32,851 nucleotides of DNA from Alphaproteobacteria bacterium (GTDB taxonomy: Bacteria; Pseudomonadota; Alphaproteobacteria; Micropepsales; Micropepsaceae). The notes under the pieces are model-generated. The model worked only from the letters and a program-made list of their open reading frames with translations, searched no databases and was not told where the DNA came from. The stretch lies in NCBI GenBank assembly GCA_013140995.1, contig JABFRX010000061.1, forward strand, positions 1-32,851, given 5' to 3'. How positions within the stretch are numbered: the first letter of the stretch is position 1; each line of letters opens with the position of its first letter. This document shows, in pieces, positions 7,541 through 17,269 of the stretch. Made by a program: the position numbers and the translations under genes.

Positions 7541-8278
7541 ATGCACGAACGCCAACTCGACATCGAAACCAAAGACGGCCGCATGAGCACGTTTATCGTG
7601 CACCCGGAACGCGGCGGACCCTGCCCCGTGATCCTGTTCTATATGGACGCGCCCGCGATCAGGGAGGAGCTGCGCGACATGGCGCGCCGGCTCGCCACGG
7701 CGGGCTACTACGTGATGCTGCCCAACCTCTATTACCGCGAGGGCGTGATGGAGCTGGGCCGCATTCCGATGGACAGCCAAGCGCCGGAGCGGGCGCGCAT
7801 GATGCAGCTGATGGGGTCTCTGACGATCGGCAAAATCATGGACGATACCGGCGCGCTGCTTGCGTTTGCGGGTGCCGACGGTGCTGCGGGCAAAGGGAAA
7901 ATTGGCGCGGTCGGCTATTGCATGAGCGGCCAGTTCGCGATCAACGCCGCCGCGCGGTATCCGGACCGTATCGCCGCCGCGGCCTCGATCTACGGCGTGC
8001 GGCTGATCACCGAGGCGCCGGACAGCCCGCACGTGGTGGCGAAGCAAGCGAAGGCGGAACTCTATTTCGCGTGCGCCGAAACGGACCGCTGGATGCCGCT
8101 GGAGCACGTGGAACCCTTGCGCCGCGCGTTGGCGGCGGCCGGCGCGAATGCCGAGGTGGAGATCTACCCCAAAACCGAACACGGCTTCGCCTTCCCCGCC
8201 CGCCCGGTCTACGACAAGGCCGCAGCGGAACGGCATTGGGAGAGGTTGTTTGCGCTGTTTGCGCGGAATTTGCGGTGA
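7541..8278 (+). CDS. Dienelactone hydrolase family protein
   Basis: A 245-residue cytoplasmic alpha/beta hydrolase. The nucleophile is a cysteine, C127 in GYCMSG, as is typical for carboxymethylenebutenolidase relatives; the acid is probably D182 in ETDRW and the base H214 in KTEHGFAFP. The N-terminal oxyanion region reads PVILFYMDAPAI. Family members open lactone rings in chlorocatechol breakdown, but most chromosomal copies have unassigned substrates, and no catechol-pathway genes lie nearby. The length is normal for the family. GAGAG lies about 10 bases before the ATG. A 10-bp hairpin follows the stop. Confidence 0.88.
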   Translation: MHERQLDIETKDGRMSTFIVHPERGGPCPVILFYMDAPAIREELRDMARRLATAGYYVMLPNLYYREGVMELGRIPMDSQAPERARMMQLMGSLTIGKIMDDTGALLAFAGADGAAGKGKIGAVGYCMSGQFAINAAARYPDRIAAAASIYGVRLITEAPDSPHVVAKQAKAELYFACAETDRWMPLEHVEPLRRALAAAGANAEVEIYPKTEHGFAFPARPVYDKAAAERHWERLFALFARNLR

Positions 8279-8284
8279 GGGGTG

Positions 8285-8309
8285 CTCATCCCGCTTACGG
8301 CGGGATGAG
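8285..8309. terminator. Hairpin between convergent genes
   Basis: Perfect 10-base arms CTCATCCCGC (8285-8294) and GCGGGATGAG (8300-8309) with a five-base loop. It lies in the 41-base gap between the hydrolase and GST stop codons and could end transcripts from both sides, although no U-tract follows on either strand. The TCATCCCG core resembles the ends of the longer repeat at 15673-15803. Confidence 0.5.
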
Positions 8310-8319
8310 AGCTTACGTC

Positions 8320-8931
8320 TTAAGCCTTCGCGCTGGGGCGGTCTTTCGCGCGGTCGTAGATCGAGGCTAACGTTTTAGCTTCCGGGTTCAGCGGTTGGCC
8401 GACTTGTTTGCCGAAGTCGAGGAACGCGAACAGGTGGATGTCGGCGTAGGTGAAGCGGTCGCCGCAGACCCATTGGCGGCCCGCGATCAGCTTGTCGAGC
8501 CAGAGCAGCCGGTCTTGCGCGATACGCTTCAAGCCGTCGGCGGCTTCGGGTGCGGTCGGGATGCGGCTTTTGAAGATCGGCAAGCCTTCGCTGTAGCGGA
8601 AGCCGTTCGCCATGGGCTCGACGATGTTGAGGTCGATGCGGCGCGTCCACATCCGCGTCTCGGCTTTTTCTTTTGGCGTCGTGCCGATGAGCGCGGGGCG
8701 CGGGTGGGTGTCTTCCAGGTATTCGCAAATCGCGGTGATCTCGCTCACCGTCGTGCCGTCGTCGAGTTCGAGGGCCGGCATTTGGCCGGCGGCGTTCTTT
8801 TGCTTGTAGGCGTCGCCGCGGTTCTCGGCCTTCATCAGGTCGACCTCGACCATTGGAAGCGTGAGGCCTTTTTCCGCGGCGAACATGCGTACGGCGCGCG
8901 GGTTGGGGCCGATCGAGTTGTAGAATTTCAT
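8320..8931 (-). CDS. Glutathione S-transferase family protein
   Basis: A 203-residue GST-fold protein. The thioredoxin-like N-terminal domain starts MKFYNSIGPNPRAVRMFAAEKGL, with the glutathione-site segment GQMPALELDDGTTVSEITAI, which includes the cis-Pro and the conserved Ser-Glu-like turn. The all-helical C-terminal domain holds the WVCGDRFTYADIHLFAFL capping-box region. ATG at 8931 begins exactly at the family N terminus; upstream in-frame sequence has no domain character. It is the last of four minus-strand genes after DUF1499, the metallo-beta-lactamase protein and the secreted unknown. Family function is glutathione conjugation or peroxide reduction; the substrate is unknown. Confidence 0.9.
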   Translation of the reverse strand: MKFYNSIGPNPRAVRMFAAEKGLTLPMVEVDLMKAENRGDAYKQKNAAGQMPALELDDGTTVSEITAICEYLEDTHPRPALIGTTPKEKAETRMWTRRIDLNIVEPMANGFRYSEGLPIFKSRIPTAPEAADGLKRIAQDRLLWLDKLIAGRQWVCGDRFTYADIHLFAFLDFGKQVGQPLNPEAKTLASIYDRAKDRPSAKA

Positions 8932-8988
8932 GGGGGTTGTCTCCGGGTGGCGGTGCAGACTCGAAGCACCACGGGATGGCAGTGTCAA

Positions 8989-9624
8989 CTATGGCGCTTG
9001 CGCCGCGCGGACGACGGTCAGCGTGCTGATGTCTTTGCCGGAGAAGTTGCCCGTCTCCCGTTTCGTGGAAGCGCCGTGCCCGGTTTTCAGTGACGCCTGC
9101 CATGTCTCGCTGATCGGCGGATAAACACCTCCGAATTGGCCAAAGACGTCTAGGTCGCACGTTCGTTTTGTGGGCTGCTCGACCCACTCGCGAACGACGG
9201 TAAGGTCGATCGTACATTGGTCCGAGACCACGCCTCGCAACGCCCAATTCACGACGAAGATGCGCTTGTTGATGCAAGACTTCGAGCGCGCACGGATATG
9301 GTCGTCAGCGTCCATCGTCATTACGCCAGCGCCGCGGAGCGAACGCCCCTCCTGCGTCATAGGGACGATCAGTTGCGTCTCGCCGTGCGTGCGCTGAGTG
9401 ATTGTCGCCGAACGCAGTTCCCTAGGTTGATGACCAAACGGAACACCAGGTTGACGAGCAAAGGGAATAGACTCCCGACGTGCAAAGGCGACAGATACTC
9501 GTTTCTCAAACACCTGATCGATCTGAATGGTGAGCGGACCGGGTTGGCAGGGCGGTGGGACGTCGGCAGCCCATGCTTCGCCGCATGCGATTAGCGCCAG
9601 AACTAACACGATGCTACGGCTCAT
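8989..9624 (-). CDS. Secreted protein of unknown function with an internal triple repeat
   Basis: A 211-residue protein I do not recognise. The ATG at 9624 is preceded by AAAGGAGGCGCGC, a strong ribosome site, and gives a signal peptide MSRSIVLVLALIACGEAWA ending before ADVPPPC. Residues of about 46-70 contain three copies of an eight-residue unit (FARRESIP, FARQPGVP, FGHQPREL). Two or more Cys pairs in the mature part (for example KSCINKR and DQCTIDL, plus RTCDLDVFG) suggest disulfides and export to the periplasm. The gene follows the metallo-beta-lactamase gene by 11 bases and precedes the GST gene by 57 bases. Confidence 0.7.
   Translation of the reverse strand: MSRSIVLVLALIACGEAWAADVPPPCQPGPLTIQIDQVFEKRVSVAFARRESIPFARQPGVPFGHQPRELRSATITQRTHGETQLIVPMTQEGRSLRGAGVMTMDADDHIRARSKSCINKRIFVVNWALRGVVSDQCTIDLTVVREWVEQPTKRTCDLDVFGQFGGVYPPISETWQASLKTGHGASTKRETGNFSGKDISTLTVVRAAQAP
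9415..9489 (-). repeat. 24-base (8-codon) internal repeat, three units
   Basis: Phe codons recur at exactly 24-base intervals (9486-9484, 9462-9460, 9438-9436), starting units FARRESIP, FARQPGVP and FGHQPREL. The units are diverged at DNA level but keep codons such as TTT-GCT-CGT/TTT-GGT-CAT, pointing to tandem duplication within the coding region of the secreted unknown. Confidence 0.65.
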
Positions 9625-9635
9625 GCGCGCCTCCT

Positions 9636-10562
9636 TTAAGGCAGTTGGTATTCGCTCCGCGCGCCGGGTGTTCCATGCGTTGCGGCGCGGCCGGTTTGGA
9701 CCATATGTTGGAGGTGGGCGAGGACGGACATGCTGGCTGCGGAGTAGAGCTTCTTGTCGATCTCGGAATAGATCACGGCGACCATGTCGGGGATGCGGGT
9801 TAGGCCGCGCGTCAGGCAGACTTTGATTTGGCGTTCGCGGGCGTGGCGGTGTTCGATCAGCGTGCGCACGAACGACTGCGGGTCGGGGATTGGGTTGCCG
9901 TGGGTCGGGTAGTAGATGCGGTCGCCGCGGGTGGTTAGTTTTTCCAGGCTTGCGAAGTATTGCGCCATGTCGCCGTCCGGCGGGGCGATCACCGTCGTCG
10001 ACCAGCCCATCACGTGGTCGCCGGGGAACAGTGCTTTCTCTTCGCGCAAGCCGAAGCAGATGTGGTTCGAGGTGTGGCCGGGCGTGTAGAGCGCGTCGAA
10101 CGTCCAGTCGTGGCCTTCGATCGTGTCCCCGTCGCGCAGGGTGGCGTCCGGGAGGAAGTCCATGTCGCCGCCCTCCTCCACGTCTACACCATCTTGCTTC
10201 TTGCCGGCGCCGTGGGGGCCGAAGCCGTAGGTTTTCGCACCGGTTGCGGCTTTCAGCGGTGCGGCGGCCGGCGAGTGGTCGTTGTGGGTGTGGGTGATCA
10301 GGATGTGCGTGACGGTTTCGCCCTTCACCGCGTCGAGCAACGCTTCGACATGTGCGTCGAGCAGCGGGCCGGGGTCGATGACGGCGACTTTGCCCCGGCC
10401 GACGATGTAGGTGCCGGTGCCTTTGAACGTGAACGCGTTCGGGTTTTGCGCGCACACGCGGCGGATCAACGGCGACAGCTCGACAGGCTGCCCATAGGCC
10501 GCGTCATACGTGCGGTCTACAGGCAGCTTTGGGAGCGCGACGTTGAGGTCTGCAGCTTTCAA
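9636..10562 (-). CDS. Metallo-beta-lactamase fold hydrolase (LACTB2-like)
   Basis: A 308-residue protein with the full metal-binding set: THTHNDH (H91, H93, D95, H96), H163 in TPGHTSNH, and D182 in FPGDHVMGW. After the catalytic domain comes a C-terminal segment of about 75 residues (RERQIKVCLTRGLTRIPDMV...) resembling the winged-helix part of LACTB2-type proteins. Members are thioester hydrolases, glyoxalase II-like enzymes or RNases; the substrate here is unknown. The only plausible start is TTG at 10562, one base past the TAG of the DUF1499 gene, with AGAGGCGA upstream, so it is likely translated after that gene in the same transcript. Confidence 0.88.
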   Translation of the reverse strand: MKAADLNVALPKLPVDRTYDAAYGQPVELSPLIRRVCAQNPNAFTFKGTGTYIVGRGKVAVIDPGPLLDAHVEALLDAVKGETVTHILITHTHNDHSPAAAPLKAATGAKTYGFGPHGAGKKQDGVDVEEGGDMDFLPDATLRDGDTIEGHDWTFDALYTPGHTSNHICFGLREEKALFPGDHVMGWSTTVIAPPDGDMAQYFASLEKLTTRGDRIYYPTHGNPIPDPQSFVRTLIEHRHARERQIKVCLTRGLTRIPDMVAVIYSEIDKKLYSAASMSVLAHLQHMVQTGRAATHGTPGARSEYQLP

Positions 10563-10563
10563 T

Positions 10564-11289
10564 CTATTTCGCCTCTTTCAGTTTCGCGATGAAGGCGCGG
10601 ACACGCTCAGCGTTCTTGCCGAGGTCGGATTTGCCGACGCGCGACATGGAGCGGATGTCGAGGCGGGAGCCCGTGCCTTCAGCGGCGACGCGGATAACGA
10701 TGTCGTCTTTGAAGCCCCACCAGGCGGTCGTGTCGGTCGCCTCGATCCGGCCTTCGGCGGCTTCAGCGGCGACGATTTCCCAGTTCATGGCGCGCGCGGT
10801 CGCTTCGGCGCGGGTGAACAGATCGGCCGGTGCGACATCGGCCATGATTAGCGGCTGAATATCGGCGTAGCCCTTTTGCTGCTCGGCCGGGTCGGTCTTG
10901 TAGTCGGTGCCGTTCGGCGCAGCTGCGCGGAGCGGGGCAATGGCGACGAACGCCGGCGGGTTGGCCGTGTCGGTCGTGATGTCGTGGATGAGCGGCAGCT
11001 TCTCGGCGGTTGCGCGCATGTTCAGCGGCATGTACGCCGCGCCGATCGCGAGCACGAGGGCGAGGATGAAAGACATCAGCCCCTCCATCGAACGCGTGAC
11101 CGCCGAAACGATGATCCAGACGATCGCGAGCACCGCCGCAGCAGCAGCCGCGTAGACGCCCCACTCCATCAGTTTGAATGAGTGCCCCAACTCGAAGCCC
11201 GCGTAGCGATACGCCGGCCCTGCGGCGCCGACGAATGCGGCGGCTATGAAGCCCGCGACAAGTGCGAGGCGTGCGATCCAATGGCTCAT
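10564..11289 (-). CDS. DUF1499 family membrane protein
   Basis: A 241-residue protein. The N-terminal half has about three hydrophobic helices (ARLALVAGFIAAAFVGAAG, WGVYAAAAAAVLAIVWIIVSAV, LMSFILALVLAIGAAYMPLNM), the C-terminal half is soluble and fits DUF1499, with the conserved pieces KTDPAEQQKGYADI, WEIVAAEAAEGRIEATDTT and SRLDIRSMSRVGKSDLG. ATG at 11289 has GAGAGGGAGA upstream. The function is not known; the family is common in alphaproteobacteria, and the domain is found next to diverse envelope genes. It heads the minus-strand set running to the GST gene and is divergent from the CsgG-like gene. Confidence 0.85.
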   Translation of the reverse strand: MSHWIARLALVAGFIAAAFVGAAGPAYRYAGFELGHSFKLMEWGVYAAAAAAVLAIVWIIVSAVTRSMEGLMSFILALVLAIGAAYMPLNMRATAEKLPLIHDITTDTANPPAFVAIAPLRAAAPNGTDYKTDPAEQQKGYADIQPLIMADVAPADLFTRAEATARAMNWEIVAAEAAEGRIEATDTTAWWGFKDDIVIRVAAEGTGSRLDIRSMSRVGKSDLGKNAERVRAFIAKLKEAK

Positions 11290-11389
11290 CGAAATTCTCC
11301 CTCTCAGTATCGTTGCGGCGGAGTTTGCAGCGGTTGCGCATTCCCGCGCAAGGCGACGTTTTCGTCGCGCACTCGCCTTTGCGGTTCGA

Positions 11390-11419
11390 TTGTCAGCGAT
11401 TGCGCGTTGCGTGTATAGC
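11390..11419 (+). promoter_or_regulatory. Candidate promoter of the CsgG-like/SH3 gene
   Basis: TTGTCA at 11390-11395 and TATAGC at 11414-11419 are separated by 18 bases and lie 37 bases before the start codon, in the 166-base divergent gap 11290-11455. The fit to the sigma-70 consensus is moderate. Nothing else is evident in the gap. Confidence 0.35.
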
Positions 11420-11455
11420 AGATGTTGGGGACGTGAATTTTCGGGGGCATTCTTT

Positions 11456-12385
11456 ATGATGCGATTTGGATTGGTCGTGGGCGCGGCATTGGTTTGCATG
11501 CTTGTGTCGTCGTTGCCGGCGCGGGCGGACGACGAGAAGACGCAGCCGCAAATTCCAACGTGCAGCCGGCCGCTCGGCGCGATCACGATCGTCGATGGCG
11601 ACCGGCGCGGGTGGACGGTCTACGACCTGCAATCGCCGCAAAAGCTGCTGAAGCTCTACGTGCAGAAATCCGGCTGTTTCACGCTGGTCGATCGCGGCAC
11701 CGGCTTCGACGCCGCGCAAAAGGAACGCGAACTTGAGGCGCAGGGTACGCTTCAGAGGCGATCGAATGTCGGCGGCGGTCAGGTGCGTGCTGCGGACTAT
11801 GTTCTCGTCGCCGAGGTCGTGGCGGCCGACCGCGACACCGGCGGCTCGGCGGTCGGCGGTATCATCGGCGGCATCGTCGGTGGGCCGATCGGCGGCGCAA
11901 TCGGCGGCGGGTTGCGCACACGCGACTTGGAAGCGCAGGCAATTCTCTCCGTCACAGACGTGCGCACGTCCGAGACGAAGGCCGTCGAAGAAGGTCGCGC
12001 GAAGAAGACGGACGTGTCGTTCGCGCTGGGTGCTGGCGGCGGCGGTTGGGGCGGATGGGGCGGCGTGGTCGGCGGCGGCTATGAAGACACGCCGATCGGC
12101 CAGGTCGTGTCGCTGGCGTTCCTGGATGCTTATGTGCGGCTCGTGAACAATCTCGGCGCGCTGCCCGCCGACGCGAAGAGCGTGGCGCCGGAGCGTGCCT
12201 ATCAAACGATGCGCGCGACGAAGCTGCGCAAGTTCCCCGATCCCGGCGCAACGGTCGTTCGCAGCTTGGAGCCCGGTATGCGGCTCTATCCGCTGGGCGA
12301 GAAGGACGGCGCGTGGTGGAAGGTCGAGGACGAGAACGGCAACCAGGGCTGGGTGAAGAACACGGATTTGGAGCCGCTGCGGTAG
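11456..12385 (+). CDS. Exported CsgG-like protein with Gly zipper and C-terminal SH3 domain
   Basis: A 309-residue protein. The ATG at 11456 (or the next codon, also ATG) gives signal peptide MMRFGLVVGAALVCMLVSSLPARA. Residues 25-220 resemble the CsgG/HfaB group: SPQKLLKLYVQKSGCFTLVDRG, QVRAADYVLVAEVVAAD, and a Gly-zipper stretch GGSAVGGIIGGIVGGPIGG, then AILSVTDVRTSETKAVEEG. A Gly/Trp-rich linker (GAGGGGWGGWGG) follows, and the last 60 residues (RATKLRKFPDPGATVV...WWKVEDENGNQGWVKN) form a bacterial SH3 module, usually peptidoglycan binding. Unlike curli CsgG there is no lipobox. A scaffold or pore-like envelope role anchored at the wall is inference; a palindrome with a T-run follows the stop. 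Confidence 0.72.
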   Translation: MMRFGLVVGAALVCMLVSSLPARADDEKTQPQIPTCSRPLGAITIVDGDRRGWTVYDLQSPQKLLKLYVQKSGCFTLVDRGTGFDAAQKERELEAQGTLQRRSNVGGGQVRAADYVLVAEVVAADRDTGGSAVGGIIGGIVGGPIGGAIGGGLRTRDLEAQAILSVTDVRTSETKAVEEGRAKKTDVSFALGAGGGGWGGWGGVVGGGYEDTPIGQVVSLAFLDAYVRLVNNLGALPADAKSVAPERAYQTMRATKLRKFPDPGATVVRSLEPGMRLYPLGEKDGAWWKVEDENGNQGWVKNTDLEPLR

Positions 12386-12389
12386 AGTT

Positions 12390-12476
12390 CCTGGGACCGC
12401 GGGCGGCCTCGCCGGCTCTTTACTGACAGCGGTTCAGAGAGAGCGGGCGAGGCCGCCCGCGGTCCCAGGGTTTTTT
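12390..12476 (+). terminator. 24-bp perfect inverted repeat with T-run; likely terminator and dispersed repeat (family B)
   Basis: Arms 12390-12413 and 12446-12469 are perfectly complementary over 24 bases, start CCTGGGACCGCGGGC, and enclose 32 bases. GTTTTTTG follows the right arm on the plus strand, so it can end the CsgG-like transcript. The convergent acyl-CoA ligase gene ends at 12484. Length and composition suggest a dispersed palindromic element used as a terminator rather than one evolved only for this gene. Confidence 0.75.
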
Positions 12477-12483
12477 GCCCACC

Positions 12484-14127
<1,644 letters not shown>

Positions 14128-14283
14128 CGGAGTTTCCTTCCCAAGGGTGGTTTTGCAGCGATCATATTGGCGCCGGTGTTGGCGGACAATACGCCTGCAG
14201 CGGGCTGGCGGGTGGGGCGCGAGGGGTTGACCGGTTGGGCGTCCTCGTAGAAGCGTGCGTTCGATCACAAAAGCGGACTACCC

Positions 14284-15669
14284 ATGACCCTGACCAATGC
14301 CCAAACGCGCGATGTCGAGGCGCTGATTCATCCTTATACGAATTTGGCGCGGCATCGGGAGGTGGGGCCGGTTATTCTGGAGCGCGGCAAGGGGATACGC
14401 GTGTTCGACTCGCATGGGCGCGATTACATCGATGCGATGGCGGGGCTTTGGTGTGTGAGCCTGGGGTACAGCGAAGAGCGGTTGGTTGAGGCGGCCGCGA
14501 AGCAGATGCGGGAACTACCCTACTCCCACATCTTCGCCGGGCGCAGTCATGAGCCGGGGATTGAGCTGGCGGAGAAGCTGAAAGAGGTGGCGCCGTTCAC
14601 GGCGTCAAAAGTGTTCTTTGCGAATTCGGGGTCGGAGGCGAACGACACGCAGATCAAGCTTGCCTGGTATTACTGGAATGCCAAGGGCAAGCCCGCGAAG
14701 AAGAAGATCATCAGCCGGACGAAGGGCTATCACGGCGTGACGCTGGTGTCGGCGAGCCTGACCGGGTTGCCGAACAATCACCGCGGGTTCGACTTGCCGT
14801 TCGGCGGCATTCTGCATGCGGATTGTCCGCACGCGTATCACAACGCGGAAGCCGGCGAGAGCGATGATGATTTCGCGGCGCGGCTGGCGGGCAATCTGGA
14901 AGCGTTGATCGAGCGCGAGGGGCCTGAGACGATTGCGGCGTTCATTGCTGAGCCCGTGATGGGTGCGGGCGGCGTGATCATTCCGCCGCCGACTTACTTC
15001 GACCGGATTCAGCCGATCCTGGCGAAGTACGACATTCTGTTCATCGATGACGAGGTGATCACAGGGTTCGGGCGCACGGGCAACTATTGGGGCGCGCAGA
15101 CCTACAACATGCGGCCGCATACGTTATCGTGCGCGAAGGCGTTGTCGTCGGCATACATGCCGATCTCCGCGATGCTGATACACGAGGAGATGTATCAGGC
15201 GATGCTCGATCAGAGCCGCGCGATCGGGACGTTCGGGCATGGGTTTACCTATAGCGCGCATCCGGTCGCGGCGGCGGTGGCCGTCGAGACGCTGAAGATC
15301 TACGAGGAGCGCAACATCGTCGCGCATGTGCGGCGCGTTGCGCCGACGTTTGCGAAACGGTTGAAGGCGCTGAACGAGCATCCCCTGGTGGGCGAGGCCG
15401 TTGGCGTGGGTCTGCTCGGCGGCGTGGAGCTCATCGCGGACAAGGCGGCGCGGAAGAACTTCCCGGCCGACAAGGCGGTCGGCATGATGTGCGCCGGCTT
15501 CGCGCAGGAGGAAGGCATCTTCACCCGCGCGATGCTTGCCGACCGGCTGGCGTTCTGCCCCCCGCTCATCATTACCGAGGCGGAAATCGACGAGATGTTC
15601 GACCGCTTCACCCGCGCGCTCGACAAAACGGAAGAATGGGTGCGGCGGGAGGGGTTACGGCAAACCTAA
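14284..15669 (+). CDS. Class III PLP-dependent aminotransferase
   Basis: A 461-residue fold-type I aminotransferase of the omega-amino acid/pyruvate group. Landmarks: [13 protein letters not shown] (50-62), GSEAN phosphate-binding turn (116-120), YHGVTL (149-154), the cofactor aspartate in [14 protein letters not shown] (about D256) and Schiff-base K285 in [15 protein letters not shown]. Length and motifs match enzymes that move amino groups from beta-alanine, putrescine or similar amines to pyruvate or 2-oxoglutarate. The amine donor cannot be told from sequence. It stands alone on its strand, with a palindromic repeat after the stop. Confidence 0.9.
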   Translation: MTLTNAQTRDVEALIHPYTNLARHREVGPVILERGKGIRVFDSHGRDYIDAMAGLWCVSLGYSEERLVEAAAKQMRELPYSHIFAGRSHEPGIELAEKLKEVAPFTASKVFFANSGSEANDTQIKLAWYYWNAKGKPAKKKIISRTKGYHGVTLVSASLTGLPNNHRGFDLPFGGILHADCPHAYHNAEAGESDDDFAARLAGNLEALIEREGPETIAAFIAEPVMGAGGVIIPPPTYFDRIQPILAKYDILFIDDEVITGFGRTGNYWGAQTYNMRPHTLSCAKALSSAYMPISAMLIHEEMYQAMLDQSRAIGTFGHGFTYSAHPVAAAVAVETLKIYEERNIVAHVRRVAPTFAKRLKALNEHPLVGEAVGVGLLGGVELIADKAARKNFPADKAVGMMCAGFAQEEGIFTRAMLADRLAFCPPLIITEAEIDEMFDRFTRALDKTEEWVRREGLRQT

Positions 15670-15672
15670 AAC

Positions 15673-15803
15673 TGTCATCCCGGCCGAGCGAAGCGAGAGC
15701 CGGGACCCAGGGGAAGAGGCCGGATTTGTTCGCCTGGGTCCCGGATAGCAAGGCTCGCAAACCCTTGCTTCGCAACGGGCTCGCCTAAGCTTCCGGGATG
15801 ACA
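15673..15803. repeat. Dispersed palindromic repeat (family C, copy 1)
   Basis: Outer perfect arms TGTCATCCCGG (15673-15683) and CCGGGATGACA (15793-15803); inner arms CCGGGACCCAGG (15700-15711) and CCTGGGTCCCGG (15733-15744). The left part includes GAGCGAAGCGAGAG, a signature shared with the copy at 32419-32512. Together they fill most of the 199-base gap 15670-15868; no gene is visible in it. It may also end the aminotransferase transcript, though no clean T-run follows. Confidence 0.8.
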
Positions 15804-15868
15804 GCATTTTGTTTTGATTCGGTGCGGTGAATGCGTGCTTTGATGACGCGAAGGATTAGGGGGACGCT

Positions 15869-17269
15869 ATGTGGGTTCGCCGGCTATTTTTGGTTCCGAT
15901 CGTTCTGGGATTTCTCGCGCTTGCAGCGTGGGCGTATTTCGTCCGGCCGGTGGCGCCGCCCGACGCGCGGCTTGCGTGCCACTACGGCGCTTATGAATTT
16001 GACGGCGGACGCGTTGCTGCCGTCACGCCGACGAGCGGACCGCAATCCTTGCGCATCACATTCCTGGATGGCCAGACGTGGCGGCTCGATCCCGCGCCGG
16101 GTGACGACACCCTCTTCGGCATGAAAGAGGGATGGACAGACCGGGCTTGGCCTGGAGACCAAGTCACCTTCGGTTCGTGTGCCGCGGGTACAATGACTAT
16201 CGAGCATCACGGTCCGAAGTTTCTCACGGGAAAGCGCCAAACGCTCGACACCACCGATGCAACTTTCGAGAGCCACGGTTTGAAGCTCGCCGGGCGGCTT
16301 GTGATGCCGCGGCTGGAAGGCGCGATTCCGGTGGCGGTTCTGGTGCATGGCTCGGAGCGCGATAGCGCGATCCTGTTCAACCGCTTGCAGTATCTGCTGC
16401 CGGCAAGTGGGATCGGCGTTTTTGTGTACGACAAGCGCGGCACCGGCAAATCCGAGGGGAGTTATTCGCAAGACTTCAATCTGCTGTCCGACGATGCGGC
16501 GGCTGCGTTGAAGAAGGCGCGCGAACTGGCCGGTGCGCTCGCGAGCGAGGTTGGCTTTCAAGGCGGCAGCCAGGCGGGATGGATCGAGCCGCTGGCCGCG
16601 CGCAAGGCGAACGCGGACTTCGTGGTTGTCGGCTATGGGCTTGCGGAGAGCCCGCTTGCGGAAGATCGCGAAGAGGTGTTCGACGATCTGCGCACCGCGG
16701 GTTACGGCGAGGACGTCATTGCAAAGGCGCGCGAGATTACTGACGCGACGGGGCGCGTGATGGCGTCGGACTTCACACAAGGCTTCGATGGGCTCGACGC
16801 GGTGCGTGCGAAGTACGAGAAGGAGCCCTGGTACCCAAAGATCGAGGGCGAGTTCACGGGCGATTTCTTGCAGAACCCGAACTGGCTCCTCAAGATACTG
16901 GGACCGATCTTCGATGTCGGCACGTCGTGGGAGCACGATCCGGTACCCGCGCTCAAGGCCTACGATAAGCCGCATCTTTGGATCTTGGCGGGTCGCGATA
17001 GCTCGGCGCCGAGTGCGAACACGCTGCGCATTCTGCGTGAGGTGCAGGCTTCGCGGCCGAACCTCGATATCGTCATGTTCCCGACGGCCGATCACGGCAT
17101 CATCGAGTTCGAGGAGAAGAACAGCGAACGGTTGGAGACGCGGTTTTCGGAAGGCTACTTCCAGCTCGTCGCCGATTGGATCCTGTTCAAGGACGCGAAG
17201 GTTCAGGTCCCGGGGCCGGTCGTCTACAGCGGCAAGGCCGCGGCGCCGTCCGAGCCGCCGCAGCCTTAG
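15869..17269 (+). CDS. Membrane-anchored alpha/beta hydrolase
   Basis: A 466-residue protein with one N-terminal transmembrane segment (about 5-24) and probably a periplasmic body. A beta-rich region to about 130 precedes the hydrolase domain: VAVLVHGSERD (155-165, oxyanion HG), the strand VFVYDKRGTGKSEG, nucleophile S234 in GGSQAG, D377 in LAGRDSSAP and H409 in ADHGI. This is a complete Ser-Asp-His triad as in esterases and acyl peptidases. An insertion of about 90 residues between strands probably forms a lid. The substrate is unknown. Its TAG stop shares bases with the stop of the convergent cation transporter (TTAG at 17266-17269). Confidence 0.86.
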   Translation: MWVRRLFLVPIVLGFLALAAWAYFVRPVAPPDARLACHYGAYEFDGGRVAAVTPTSGPQSLRITFLDGQTWRLDPAPGDDTLFGMKEGWTDRAWPGDQVTFGSCAAGTMTIEHHGPKFLTGKRQTLDTTDATFESHGLKLAGRLVMPRLEGAIPVAVLVHGSERDSAILFNRLQYLLPASGIGVFVYDKRGTGKSEGSYSQDFNLLSDDAAAALKKARELAGALASEVGFQGGSQAGWIEPLAARKANADFVVVGYGLAESPLAEDREEVFDDLRTAGYGEDVIAKAREITDATGRVMASDFTQGFDGLDAVRAKYEKEPWYPKIEGEFTGDFLQNPNWLLKILGPIFDVGTSWEHDPVPALKAYDKPHLWILAGRDSSAPSANTLRILREVQASRPNLDIVMFPTADHGIIEFEEKNSERLETRFSEGYFQLVADWILFKDAKVQVPGPVVYSGKAAAPSEPPQP

